Assembly (NCBI RefSeq): GCF_028657945.1
Contig: NZ_CP059693.1
Location: forward strand, 558,001 to 622,000
Direction of reading: 5' to 3'
DNA: 64,000 nt
Origin: Thalassomonas haliotis
GTDB lineage: Bacteria > Pseudomonadota > Gammaproteobacteria > Enterobacterales > Alteromonadaceae
Shown: positions 19,448 to 29,900 of the stretch, in pieces
How the letters are laid out: every line of letters begins with the position of its first letter
Numbering within the stretch: position 1 is the stretch's first letter
Position numbers and translations under genes: made by a program
Notes under the pieces: model-generated
What the model saw: the letters and a program-made list of their open reading frames with translations, nothing else
Told to the model about the DNA's origin: nothing
The model's database searches: none

Positions 19448-20260
19448 ATGCATATTTGGGGAAAGATTTTAGGTTTTTTGTTTGGCTTTATGCTCAGCAA
19501 AAATATTTTCGGCGCCCTGCTCGGCCTCTGGCTCGGGCATTTATTCGATAAGGGACGTAAGCTCGACTTTGATAATCTCGGGGTCAATCCCAATGATGAT
19601 ATTACCCGTCAGGCGGCATTTTTCTATACCACCTTTTCCGTGATGGGGCATATTGCCAAAGCAAAAGGTCAGGTCACCAAACATGAAATAGCCTTTGCCA
19701 CCGCCTATATGGATAAGCTGGGGTTGAGCGGCGAATTAAGGCAGCAGGCTCAGGATGCGTTTCGCGAAGGCAAGATGGCGGGCTTTCCGCTTAAGGACAG
19801 GTTGAGAAAATTCAGGCAGTCATGTTCGAACCGCCATGATCTATTACTGCTGTTTTTAGAAATCCAGATCCAGGTGGCCTTTGCCGACGGGGAGGTAGAT
19901 CCCGAAGAACGCAAGGTATTACACCAGATAGCGAAAATGCTCGGTTTTTCTGGCCGCGACCTGGACAAGCTGCTGGAAATGATCTCGGCGGAATCGGCGT
20001 TTCATCAGCAAAGAAGCCGCCAGCAAGGTTCGGGATCGGCGCAAAACAACCGCCAGCAATTGGCGAACGCCTATAAGCTGCTCGGGGTCAGCAAAAGCGA
20101 CTCAGATCGGGATATTAAAAAGGCCTATAAAAAACTGATGGCGCAACACCATCCGGATAAACTGGTGGCCAAAGGTTTACCGCCGGAAATGATGGAAGTG
20201 GCGAAACAGAAAACCCAGGATATCCAGGCGGCGTATGATCTGATTTCGAAACAGGGCTGA
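19448..20260 (+). CDS. djlA: Membrane-anchored J-domain co-chaperone DjlA
   Basis: Type III DnaJ-like protein that stimulates DnaK at the inner membrane. The N-terminal membrane segment (ILGFLFGFMLSKNIFGALLGLWLG) contains the glycine-rich dimerising helix. A TerB-like domain follows at about 50-175 and the C-terminal J domain at about 205-270, with HPD at 235-237. 270 aa (E. coli 271). It lies near lptD, as in E. coli. The leader holds a nested hairpin (19390-19430) ending just before the Shine-Dalgarno AAAGGA. Confidence 0.95.
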   Translation: MHIWGKILGFLFGFMLSKNIFGALLGLWLGHLFDKGRKLDFDNLGVNPNDDITRQAAFFYTTFSVMGHIAKAKGQVTKHEIAFATAYMDKLGLSGELRQQAQDAFREGKMAGFPLKDRLRKFRQSCSNRHDLLLLFLEIQIQVAFADGEVDPEERKVLHQIAKMLGFSGRDLDKLLEMISAESAFHQQRSRQQGSGSAQNNRQQLANAYKLLGVSKSDSDRDIKKAYKKLMAQHHPDKLVAKGLPPEMMEVAKQKTQDIQAAYDLISKQG

Positions 20261-20311
20261 GGTTAACTTTGCTAACGATAAAAGGCACAGGGGTTGGCTT
20301 GTCTAAACGGC

Positions 20312-21250
20312 TTACCAGCCCTCATATCTCAGCCAGCTGTTGATTTCCCTGAGCAGGCTTTCCTCGGGATAATAACCGGCTGTGAAATTATGTAAAATTC
20401 GCTGCCGGTAGGAGGCCTTCATTTCCTTGTTGGCATAAGCCTGGCGTAATTCGGCATTGCCGATAGCCAAGGGGTGATCCCTCTTCAAGCTGAGATCCAG
20501 TACCGGCAACTCGGTTTGCGCCAGGGTTTTCGCATAAGTCTCGTTTTCTGTTGCGGTGAGCATATAGCTGCTCAATACCACCAGGGCATTGGGCAAGGGC
20601 ACTTTTTCCTCCTGGTATAAATCCGTCAGCAAGGCGGCATGGCTGCCCTGGGCGATCACCAGGAAAATGCCGGGATAACTTTTCGCTTTCTCCATCACCG
20701 CCGTCATCATGGCACTCAGTTTTTGCCGGTATTGCTCCAGGCTGGTTTTATTTGCTTCTTGTTGCTCTTCCGGCTTGAGTGCTATTGAAGGGTAGTTGGC
20801 CGGCTTTTCGTAGGGTTGAATCGCGATCGTAGTCCAGCCCTGGTCCGGTAACACTTTTCTAAGATAATTGAGGGAATTGGCGGCGGTGGCTCCCTGCTGC
20901 CAGTCGGGTAATAAAATTGCAACCCCTCTGCTGTTGCTGGTTAACTCGTCTTTAATTAACGTGGTAAAGTCTTCAGGCCCGGCAAGCAGCGGCATCACGT
21001 TCGCCGGTTTCAGGTAATGGGATAAGTCGTCACTTTGCTGTTTTTCCCGGGATACAGGTTCGCTTATTTTAATTTTGCTGCGTTCGATTCGGTAAGCGGG
21101 GGAGGCGTATTCATAGCTTTCCGGCGCTTTTTCTTCTGCTTCTTCCTGCTCCGGCGTTTCATTTTGCTGCGCCGAGGCTATGGCCATGGCCAGCAGTAAT
21201 AAAGCGGGCAAAGCAAAGCGGTATAGCTTGAAAAAAAGGTCTTGCAGCAA
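20312..21250 (-). CDS. DUF3530 family protein, exported
   Basis: The frame is open to 21382, but GGAG followed after 6 nt by TTG at 21250 is the best start; it gives 312 aa with a clean signal peptide (LYRFALPALLLLAMAIASAQQ). The body matches the DUF3530 family, which has an alpha/beta-hydrolase-like fold: GVAILLPDWQQGATAAN, GWTTIAIQPYEKP, and a late IAQGSHAALLTDLYQ in the place of a nucleophile elbow, where GxSxA reads QGSHAA, so a serine is present. A Glu-rich linker (about 29-45) follows the signal peptide. Function unknown. It is 11 bp downstream of rluA, so probably cotranscribed. Confidence 0.8.
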   Translation of the reverse strand: MLQDLFFKLYRFALPALLLLAMAIASAQQNETPEQEEAEEKAPESYEYASPAYRIERSKIKISEPVSREKQQSDDLSHYLKPANVMPLLAGPEDFTTLIKDELTSNSRGVAILLPDWQQGATAANSLNYLRKVLPDQGWTTIAIQPYEKPANYPSIALKPEEQQEANKTSLEQYRQKLSAMMTAVMEKAKSYPGIFLVIAQGSHAALLTDLYQEEKVPLPNALVVLSSYMLTATENETYAKTLAQTELPVLDLSLKRDHPLAIGNAELRQAYANKEMKASYRQRILHNFTAGYYPEESLLREINSWLRYEGW

Positions 21251-21392
21251 GGCAAACTCCGTCGGTTTTTTTGATCTCAATTCGATACTGAAATATATCG
21301 GCAGCTTAAGGCAAAAGTAAAGGGCTAATAAGCAAGAGAAAGAGAGGGCAGGGCAAAGCGCTTGTGCTCTGATGTCCTGCATTCAGGCCAGT

Positions 21393-22061
21393 TTAGCTAA
21401 AAGGGGCTTCCCGGGTAAAGGTCAGGTTCTCGCCGGTGACCGGATGTTTGACGGTCAGCATCCTGGCGTGCAGCTGTAACCTGGGGCTTATGGTCAGGGC
21501 CTTATCATGGGCGTATAACCTGTCCCCCAGTATCGGGTGGCCGAGCGCCAGCATATGCACCCTTAACTGGTGCGAGCGCCCGGTGACCGGGATCAGTTCC
21601 ACCAGGGTGCTGTTGTCCTGGTAGCTCAAGACCTGGTAGCGGGTCAAAGATTTTTTACCGTGTTCGTGGTCGACTTTTTGTTTTGGCCGGTTGGGCCAGT
21701 CGCAAATCAGCGGTAAATCGACTTCACCCGAGGGCTCTTTTACCTTGCCGTAGACCCGGGCAAGGTAACTTTTTTGCGTCTGCCTTTGCTCGAACTGGCG
21801 GCTGATGGCGACATGGGCCGGTTTGTTCAGCGCCATCAAAATCAGGCCGGAAGTGGCCATATCCAAACGATGTACTATAGTGGCGCTTGGCAAGACCTTA
21901 CATACCCGGTTTTGCAAACAGTCCTGGTGCTCTGCCAGGCGGCCGGGCACAGAAAGCAAACCGCTGCCTTTGTTTAGCACCACAATATCATTATCCTGAT
22001 AGACAATATCAAGATAAGGTTTCATCGGGGGCTGGTAGATGAAGTCAGGGTTTGCTGCCAT
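21393..22061 (-). CDS. rluA: Dual-specificity pseudouridine synthase RluA
   Basis: Makes pseudouridine 746 in 23S rRNA and 32 in several tRNAs. The catalytic motif HRLDMATSG (64-72) carries D67. 222 aa against 219 in E. coli; no S4 domain, which separates RluA from RluC and RluD. It is next to rapA, as in E. coli (rapA-rluA), 30 bp downstream. Confidence 0.95.
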   Translation of the reverse strand: MAANPDFIYQPPMKPYLDIVYQDNDIVVLNKGSGLLSVPGRLAEHQDCLQNRVCKVLPSATIVHRLDMATSGLILMALNKPAHVAISRQFEQRQTQKSYLARVYGKVKEPSGEVDLPLICDWPNRPKQKVDHEHGKKSLTRYQVLSYQDNSTLVELIPVTGRSHQLRVHMLALGHPILGDRLYAHDKALTISPRLQLHARMLTVKHPVTGENLTFTREAPFS

Positions 22062-22091
22062 GCCGGTTCCTCTATTAAGTCATATTGGTAG

Positions 22092-24995
22092 TTAGTGAGT
22101 CACCACTATCATACGCACCGCTTCAAACTTTAACTGCGCCCTGTTGATATAAGTGGTCAGTTCCGCCAGTTGCAGTTTGATAAAGTCCAGTTCTTCCTGG
22201 CGCACGCTCGGGTTAATGGCCGCCAGGGCGGTAAGGCGCTCCAGTTCTTCGTCCAAAGTCTTGTGCATTACCGCAACGGCTTTATTTTGGATATCGGCGA
22301 CCTGAGTATTGGCATGGGCCTCGGCTTTTTCCACCAAAGGAGAAAACTGGGACTTTAATGCCTTGATCAATTGCAGCGCCATTTGTTTTTTCACCGGAGA
22401 TAATTGCTTATCCAGTACTTCTTCGGAAACCTTGTCGGCGAGGTCGTTGCCGTTTTTATCCACCAGCACCCGAATTGGCGTGGTCGGCAAATAACGGCCC
22501 AGTTGCAGCTGGGAAGGGGCGGTTGCTTCTACGGTAAACAAGCACTCCAGGAAGAAAGTGCCCACAGGCAAGGCGGGGTTTTGCAACAGGCCTATGCTGG
22601 CATTGCCGGTTTCGTCCGTCAGCACCAGGTCAAGTACGCCGCGTACCATAGGATGATCCCAGGTCAGCAGCTGGTAATCTTCATGGGCCAGGGCGGTTTC
22701 CCGGTTGAAGGTGACGGTAGTGCCGTCTTCCGGCAGGTAAGGGAAGTTGGCGCTGAGCATATGCTCGGTCGGGTTCAGGGCGATGGCATTGTCGGATTTA
22801 TCATCCTGCTGGATACCGTAAACGTCCCAGACCTGGAACATAAACTGCGGCAGGGAGATTTGCTGGTCGAGCTTATCTATCTGCGCCACTAATTCCTGGG
22901 CTTTGCCCTGGCCGGAAGAGTTGATTTCCAACAGTTTATCCCGGCCGGACTCCAGCTCTGCTTTAATGGCTAAGTGTTGCTGGTGGCTGTTTTCTAGAAT
23001 AGCGTTTGCCGCATCCGACTGCCACTGTCCGGAAAGGGCCAGCTGCAATAACTCGTTGCCGTAACGTTCATACACCACCCGGCCGGTAATACAGGTGTGT
23101 TCGAAGGCGTTAAGCGCCTGATGGTACCACTGGAATAACAGGCTTTGTGCCGAGTCTTCAAAGTAAGGGGCATGTAATTTGATCGTTTGCGTCTGGCCGA
23201 TACGGTCCAGGCGGCCGATACGCTGTTCCAGCAGATCCGGGTTGGAAGGTAAGTCAAACAGCACCATATGGTGGGCGAACTGGAAGTTGCGTCCTTCACT
23301 GCCGATTTCCGAGCATAATAGCAGTTGGGCACTGTCTTCGTCCTGGGCAAAATAGGCGGCGGCGCGATCCCGTTCAAAAATACTCAGGCCTTCATGGAAA
23401 ACTGCGGCGCGTATCCCTTCCTTGACCCTCAGGGCTGCTTCAAGGTCGATTGCGGTTTGCGCCGAGGCGCAAATTACCAGTACTTTTTCTTTTTTCAGGG
23501 ATTGCAGTAAATCAATCAGGTAGTCCACCCGGGGATCGAAATCGACCCAGTTGCCGGCGGGATTATCCAGGGTATATAAGAGCTCAGGGGTGAAGATATA
23601 TTTTGCCTGGGACAGCTGCATCAGATTTTCACTGCAGTCGCTGAGCATAAAGTCATTGAGCTGGGCCTGGTACTGTTCCGGCATGGCCAGGGGAGCCGGC
23701 AGCAGCTGGCGTCCCGGGAAACCTTTGATGGTGTTGCGGCTGTTGCGGAACAGGATGCGGCCGGTGCCGTGGCGGTCCAGCAACTGATTCAGCAACTCTT
23801 CCCGTGCCGCCTGCTGCTCACTGTGGTCATGGTCGGCTAAAATCGCCAGCTGCTCGCTGATATCGGTTTCTTTAAATAACGCGGTTAAGGTCTTTTGGTG
23901 ATCTGCCGACAGGGGGTCGCCACAAAGGATGACATTGGCGGCATCCGCCACTTCGGTGTAGTGGCCTTCTTCATCGATAAACTTCTGGTAGTCAAAAAAG
24001 CGATCGGGATCGAGTAGTCTTAAGCGGGCAAAGTGGCTTTCATGGCCCAGCTGATCCGGGGTGGCGGTCAGCAGCAGCACGCCCGGAATGGTTTGCGCCA
24101 GTTGCTCTATGCATTGGTATTCCATGCTGGCGTTGTCTTGTTGCCAGTTGAGGTGATGGGCTTCGTCAACCACCATCAAATCCCACTCTTCGGCAATTAA
24201 AGATTCATACCATTCGGGGTTATCGGTGATAAAGCCGAGGTTGACCAGTACCAGCTGCTCCGAGCTGAACGGGTTTTCTTCACCGCTTTCCACGCAGCGT
24301 TCATGGTCAAAAATGCTGAATTTGAGGTTAAAACGGCGCAACATCTCCACCAGCCACTGATGCATCAGGGATTCGGGCACGATAATTAAAATTCGCTGTG
24401 CCCGGCCGCTGACCAATTGCTGGTGTATGATCAAACCGGCTTCTATGGTCTTACCCAGGCCGACTTCATCCGCCAGCAATACCCGCGGCGCAAAACGGCT
24501 GCCGACTTCATCGGCGATATGCAACTGGTGCGGGATCAGGCTGACGCGGCCGCCGCTTAGGCCCATCAAAGGAGATTGCTGCTGCTGGAACTGGTGTTGT
24601 AAGCAGTCTTTGCGCAAACGGAACCAGTCGAGGCGATCAACCTGGCTGTTTAATAACCTGTCGTGGGGTTTGTTAAACTTGATAAAGTGGTCAATCATCA
24701 TTTCCTTCAGGGAAACCGCTTCGCCGGTATCCTGGCGCAGGCCATGGTAGGTAAATAAATGATTGTTTTCCTCTATGGACGCAACCGTCACTTTCCAGCC
24801 TTCATGGCTGGGAATGGTGTCGCCGACATTAAAGACGACCCGGGTCAGGGGAGCGTTATCACTGGCATATTTACGGACATCACCGGTGGCGGTAAAGATA
24901 ATAGTGACAAATCTTTGTTCGACTGCGGTTACTGTACCTAATCCCTGATCTGATTCACTATCACTAATCCAACGTTGACCGGGGTGAAATGACAT
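22092..24995 (-). CDS. rapA: RNA polymerase-associated ATPase RapA
   Basis: Swi2/Snf2 ATPase that recycles RNA polymerase stuck after transcription. Starting at the ATG at 24995 (MSFHPGQRWISDSE), preceded by GGAGA, gives 967 aa; E. coli RapA has 968. The longer frame upstream is not conserved. N-terminal Tudor-like domains, then Walker A LLADEVGLGKTIEAGLI, DEAH box VVDEAHHLNW, and the helicase C motif SEIGSEGRNFQFAHHMVLFD with QRIGRLDRIGQ. A long C-terminal RapA-specific part follows. Confidence 0.97.
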   Translation of the reverse strand: MSFHPGQRWISDSESDQGLGTVTAVEQRFVTIIFTATGDVRKYASDNAPLTRVVFNVGDTIPSHEGWKVTVASIEENNHLFTYHGLRQDTGEAVSLKEMMIDHFIKFNKPHDRLLNSQVDRLDWFRLRKDCLQHQFQQQQSPLMGLSGGRVSLIPHQLHIADEVGSRFAPRVLLADEVGLGKTIEAGLIIHQQLVSGRAQRILIIVPESLMHQWLVEMLRRFNLKFSIFDHERCVESGEENPFSSEQLVLVNLGFITDNPEWYESLIAEEWDLMVVDEAHHLNWQQDNASMEYQCIEQLAQTIPGVLLLTATPDQLGHESHFARLRLLDPDRFFDYQKFIDEEGHYTEVADAANVILCGDPLSADHQKTLTALFKETDISEQLAILADHDHSEQQAAREELLNQLLDRHGTGRILFRNSRNTIKGFPGRQLLPAPLAMPEQYQAQLNDFMLSDCSENLMQLSQAKYIFTPELLYTLDNPAGNWVDFDPRVDYLIDLLQSLKKEKVLVICASAQTAIDLEAALRVKEGIRAAVFHEGLSIFERDRAAAYFAQDEDSAQLLLCSEIGSEGRNFQFAHHMVLFDLPSNPDLLEQRIGRLDRIGQTQTIKLHAPYFEDSAQSLLFQWYHQALNAFEHTCITGRVVYERYGNELLQLALSGQWQSDAANAILENSHQQHLAIKAELESGRDKLLEINSSGQGKAQELVAQIDKLDQQISLPQFMFQVWDVYGIQQDDKSDNAIALNPTEHMLSANFPYLPEDGTTVTFNRETALAHEDYQLLTWDHPMVRGVLDLVLTDETGNASIGLLQNPALPVGTFFLECLFTVEATAPSQLQLGRYLPTTPIRVLVDKNGNDLADKVSEEVLDKQLSPVKKQMALQLIKALKSQFSPLVEKAEAHANTQVADIQNKAVAVMHKTLDEELERLTALAAINPSVRQEELDFIKLQLAELTTYINRAQLKFEAVRMIVVTH

Positions 24996-25426
24996 AGAGG
25001 AAGTCTCCAACTTAATATAAGGCAAAAAAAGGGGCGCTATATTACCGTTAATCATAGAAGTGATCATTAAAAAGTTCTTACCGGCGATAAAATATTTTCC
25101 AGATAGCGAAATGGATTTTTTTACCCGCAATTCCTTGTGATAAACGCTCCCGGCAGGGGTTGTTGTTATGGTTGAAAATTATTCACCCCGCCGGGAATAA
25201 ATTGACACTTGCCAGCCCGGTCATAAACTGTCAAAGTGGGTTATAACTTTTTGCTTATGGAGACAACTTCATCTTTTAATTAAAGGGGTAGTTAAATAAC
25301 CGGGTGGAGAGTTACCGCCGGATTTATCCATAACCGCTTTAGCTTTTTATTAGCGCACACTGGATAACTATTTCTTCAACCGGATTATTTGGCTGGCTAA
25401 TTGTCATAATTGCTGGGAATGCCTAT

Positions 25427-26806
25427 ATGATTGAAGAAAAAATTATTTATATCTTAGACACGAATATTTTACTGCACGAACCTTTCGCTTTTTTATCCTT
25501 CCAGGAACATGACGTCGTGGTGCCGATGACGGTACTCGAAGAGCTCGATTCCATTAAAGACCGCCGCAAAGATGTCAGCCGGGATGCCAGGGTCGCCATC
25601 AGGGCGCTGGAAGACACCTTAGCCCAGGCAACCCCGGAAGAAGTCCTCGCCGGAGTAAAATTACCGCAAACCGATGAATTACACCCCAGCGGTTGTTTAT
25701 CCATCTTTAATGATTACACCCTGGAGCAAACCTCAGGCACCTTGTCATTTAATGAAAACGATAACCGCATTATCAGTACTGCCCTGCATATCCAGGCGGT
25801 AAAATCCTCAAAAAGGGTGGTGTTAGTCACCAAAGACATCAATATGCGCTTAAAGGCCAAAGGGGCCGGTCTGGCGCATGTTGAAGATTACCGCACCGAC
25901 CAGTTGATTGATGATATCCGTTTCCTGACCAAGGGCTATCACAAATTTGAAGGTGACTTCTGGGAAAAGATTAAAAGTTGTGAAAGTGAAACCGAGGGAC
26001 GCAATACCACCCATTTTGTCGACCGTGATATTGCCCCGGTAACTTATATCAACGAGTACCTGATCGACGAGAGTGAAAGTTTCGCCGGTAAAGTGACCGG
26101 TTGGGATGAAGATAAGCTGGCAATACTGGATATTGGCCGGGACCGGCTGATGTCGAAAAACGCCTGGGGCATACAGCCGAAAAATATTTACCAGGGCATG
26201 GCCCTTGATGCCTTGCTTGATCCCAATATCGACCTGGTGATCCTCACAGGTCCCGCGGGATGCGGGAAAACCTTGCTGGCGCTGGCATCGGCTTTGGAGC
26301 AGGTCATTGAAAGGGGTTTGTACGATAAAGTGATCGTGACCCGCTCGACCCCGGAAATTGCCGAGTCGATAGGGTTTTTACCGGGCACCGAGGAAGAAAA
26401 AATGGCCCCCTGGCTGGCGGCGATCACCGACTCGCTGGAAGTGCTGCATAAGCAGGATGAAAACATGAACAGCAGCTTGAATTACATTATGGACAAGGCC
26501 AATATCCAGTTTAAATCGGTGAACTTTATGCGCGGGCGCAGCATACAAAATGCCCTGGTATTGCTGGACGAGTGCCAGAACCTGACCGCCTCCCAGCTGA
26601 AAACCATTATCACCCGTTGCGGCGAAGGTACTAAGCTGGTGTGCTCGGGCAACCTGGCGCAGATAGACAGTAATTATCTTACCGCGGTGACCTCAGGGTT
26701 AACCTATATAGTCGAGCGCTTTAAAAGTTTTCCCGGCAGCACCACCATAAATCTTAACGGGGTTGTACGCAGCCGATTGGCATCCTTTGCCGAAGAAAAT
26801 TTATAG
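25427..26806 (+). CDS. PIN-PhoH family ATPase (PhoH2/YlaK type)
   Basis: A two-domain protein of 459 aa. The N-terminal PIN nuclease domain (1-145) keeps its acidic residues: D11 in YILDTN, E38-E39, D112 in ENDNR and D137 in TKDIN. The C-terminal PhoH ATPase has Walker A GPAGCGKT (275-282) and Walker B VLLDECQN (about 374-381). Mycobacterial PhoH2, of the same architecture, is reported as a sequence-specific RNA helicase and RNase; here the function is inferred. The 431-bp gap before it (24996-25426) shows no ORF and only weak promoter-like elements (TTGACA at 25202). A nested hairpin follows the stop. Confidence 0.9.
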   Translation: MIEEKIIYILDTNILLHEPFAFLSFQEHDVVVPMTVLEELDSIKDRRKDVSRDARVAIRALEDTLAQATPEEVLAGVKLPQTDELHPSGCLSIFNDYTLEQTSGTLSFNENDNRIISTALHIQAVKSSKRVVLVTKDINMRLKAKGAGLAHVEDYRTDQLIDDIRFLTKGYHKFEGDFWEKIKSCESETEGRNTTHFVDRDIAPVTYINEYLIDESESFAGKVTGWDEDKLAILDIGRDRLMSKNAWGIQPKNIYQGMALDALLDPNIDLVILTGPAGCGKTLLALASALEQVIERGLYDKVIVTRSTPEIAESIGFLPGTEEEKMAPWLAAITDSLEVLHKQDENMNSSLNYIMDKANIQFKSVNFMRGRSIQNALVLLDECQNLTASQLKTIITRCGEGTKLVCSGNLAQIDSNYLTAVTSGLTYIVERFKSFPGSTTINLNGVVRSRLASFAEENL

Positions 26807-26820
26807 GCGGACCGTTAAGG

Positions 26821-26910
26821 CACTCGCTAATGGTGATTTGAAACAGGCGGTAAAACGTCGATATTATCGGCGGTTTACTAAATAACTTGTATCACCTTAG
26901 CGAGTGTTTT
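26821..26910 (+). terminator. Large nested stem-loop after the PIN-PhoH gene
   Basis: Outer arms CACTCGCTAATGGTGAT (26821-26837) and ATCACCTTAGCGAGTG (26891-26906) pair over 16 bp with a single bulged T and are followed by TTTT. Inside, 26850-26862 pairs with 26866-26878 with one mismatch and one G-U pair around a 3-nt loop. It probably ends phoH2 transcription, but it is far longer than the other terminators in this window. Confidence 0.65.
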
Positions 26911-26960
26911 ACTTTAATAACAATTTGTTCATCTATCTCTAACAGCCCAAGGTTGACAGC

Positions 26961-29900
26961 TTGCCCTACCAAGGTTCGAAAAATAAGGTATTTAGCCGAT
27001 ATAATACCGCGGTATTGATTGTCTTTTTTGTTATTGCGGTGGCCGCATTAACGGTAGCATCATTTCGTTATTTCAATGAATTAAATCTGCACGAGCAGCG
27101 TTTGCTGGCGGATTTAAGCCGGCAGGCAAATTCCCTGAATATCAAGTTGCAGCAAAGCGTGCAGGCCATCACAGGTATCCAGCGCTTTGCCAACTATTAT
27201 TTGCAGTATCCGCAAGAGCTGAATGTTAAACCGCCGCGTTTTATCCAGGAAGGCAAGCAGTATTATCTGGATATGCCCGCCCATGATGTGGTCCACCAGG
27301 GCAAATTACTGAGCGGCAATATTACCGGTACAGGTTTTGTCAAATCTTTTGATCTGCCGATGAAACAGGAGTTGGCGATGGCGAGCGCGCTGACGCCGGC
27401 CTTTGTTACCGCCCATAAAATCAATCCCGATGCCACCTGGTTTTATTATTTATCCATCAACCGCTTTATTAATTTGTATCCCTGGCTGGGGCGTTCAAAC
27501 TGGCGTTATACCGACAAGTTGCTGGCCAGCGGCAATGTCTATCAGATTAAAAAAGCCGGCCTTAACAATAAGAAATTCTACTGGTCTCCGCCTTTTCGGG
27601 ATACCGCCAGCAAAAGCATGAAAGTTTCCCTGGGCACAGGCATCTACCGGGATCAGCAGTTTATCGGTGCCCTGGTGATGGATATGGACCTGGAAAGCAT
27701 GCAAAAAAGCTTGCCTGAGCTGTCTTCTCCCGAGCATGGCATGGTCTTGATTAACGAGAAAAAAGAAGTGTTAACCTATAAGAGTCAGGAGTCGGAGGAA
27801 GTTTCCGTCGGCCTGTCCTGGTCTGATATTATCCCCGAAGAAATCGCCGCCCTGACCGCCGCTGAATTTGACCAGCTGGCGGATTCCGCCAAAGTCGGCC
27901 AATGGCTGGTGCAAAAGCACTCCTTAGAAGTCAATGGCTGGACATTATTGAAATTTCAGCCATATCATGATTTTACCTCACCGGTTTTTGATAATTTTGT
28001 TTTTATTTTTTCGGTGTTGTTCACCGGTTTGATGGCCTTTCTCGGCCTGGTTTATTTTATGACCCGAACGACTTTTATCAAGCCCGCCACCGAGTTTATC
28101 AGTCATATCGAAAACTGTGCCCAGGGGGATCCGGGTAAAGTGAAGCCGACCGCCGACTGGCTGCACTGGTTTCAAATTGTCGAAGATATTTTCAGCCAGA
28201 ACCGGAGTTTATTGCAGCAGTTAAAAGAGCAAAATGCGGTACTGGACTCCCGGGTCAGTGAGAAAACCCAGGCGCTGCTTGAAAAAAGTGAACAACACCA
28301 GCGGGATTATGCGCTATTGCGTTCGGTGATGAATGCCATCCCAGAGCTGATTATTTTCAATGATCCCAGCGGCCAGCTGATCGGTTGTAACCGGGCTTTT
28401 GAAAAGTTTGTCAGCCAAAGTGAATTTGGCATGCTCGGGCAACAGGCCCATCAACTGCTGCCGCTTGCCTTGGGCGAGGTGATGCATGAGTTGGCCCGGT
28501 TGCCTAATCCGGATAATGAAATTAACGGCCATCAGCGGATTATCAAATCCGGGGAGCTGACTTTTGAGCTCTTTAGCGGTAACTTTTTCAGCGAAACCGG
28601 CATAGAGTTGGGCAGTATCAGTATTTTCAGGGATGTGACCAGCCAGTATGCCATCCAAAGTGCGCTGCAACAGGCTAAAGAGCAGGCGGAAGAAGCCAAC
28701 GAAGCCAAGAGCCAGTTTCTTGCCAATATGAGCCATGAAATCCGCACCCCGATCAATGCTATCCAGGGCATGATGTCGCTGTTGGCAAAAACCCGGTTAA
28801 ATTCGCACCAGCAGCATTATCTGGATAGTGCCGCCAATGCTGCTTCGTCCTTATTGCACCTGATCGAGCAGTTGCTGGACCTGTCTAAAATAGAGGCGGG
28901 TAAAATGGTGATCAGCCGCGAAAAAACCGATCTTGATCTTATGGTGGACAAGGCGCTTAAGCTGAATGTCATTCTCGCCAACAAGAAAAACCTGCCGGTT
29001 ACCGTGGATATCCAGGCGGATGTGCCCAGGTTTGTGGAAACCGATGAAATGCGCCTGGTGCAGGTGTTGGTGAATTTATTAAATAATGCGGTGAAGTTTA
29101 CCCACGAAGGCACAGTGTCGCTCAGCGTAGAACTGACCCGGCAAAGTAAAAATCAGCTCTGGATATTGTTTCGGGTAAAAGATACCGGGATTGGCATCGA
29201 AGCCGATAAGCAGGGCAAACTTTTTGATGCTTTCAGCCAGGCGGATGAATCCATGACCCGGGAATACGGCGGTTCAGGATTGGGCTTGTCTATCTGTCAG
29301 GAGATAGTGACCTTACTCGGCGGCAGTATCCGCTTGCAAAGCCGGTTTGGTCAGGGCAGTGAATTCAGTTTTGAGTTACCTTTTAGCCGGGTCGATAGCG
29401 GTGAAGCAAAGCAGGAAGTGATGCAGGATATCACTTTGTGTACCCTGGGCTTTGCCTTGCCGGAGTCTTTGTTGGCTGTCATAGAAGATATCGGTTGGCA
29501 GCACAGGGAAATCGAATGTATTGAAATGCTTGACAGTTTAAACCGGCAACAAGTTTTGCTACTGGAAAGTGAGTACCTGGTGACTACCTGCGATGAGTTT
29601 GTCCGTGAGATCAGTGCGAAATCACGGAAAAACTTACTCTTGCTCGGGGTATGTCAGCCGATGTTAACGGAAATTACCGAGCAGACCAGCCAACAGCTGG
29701 ATAAATTGAAAATTCCTTATCTGCTGTTGGAGAAGCCTTTGTACCGTAACAGTTTACATGCTCTGGTGGCTCATTTTCAGCAACAGCCGCAGCTGACGGC
29801 CCAGGTTGAAGAAGCCGATGTTAAAACACTTATTGAGGAAGCTGCCGACAGCCTTGATTTAACCGGTATCAGGGTGCTGTTGGTGGAAGATAACCTGGTG

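Noticed and set aside
22404-22892. 162-codon frame antisense to rapA
   Set aside because: No ribosome site, no domain; rapA on the other strand is full length and matches E. coli in size.
26961-27000. Hpt domain or a separate response regulator near the hybrid kinase
   Set aside because: The kinase ends with its receiver, and the next gene on either side is unrelated.
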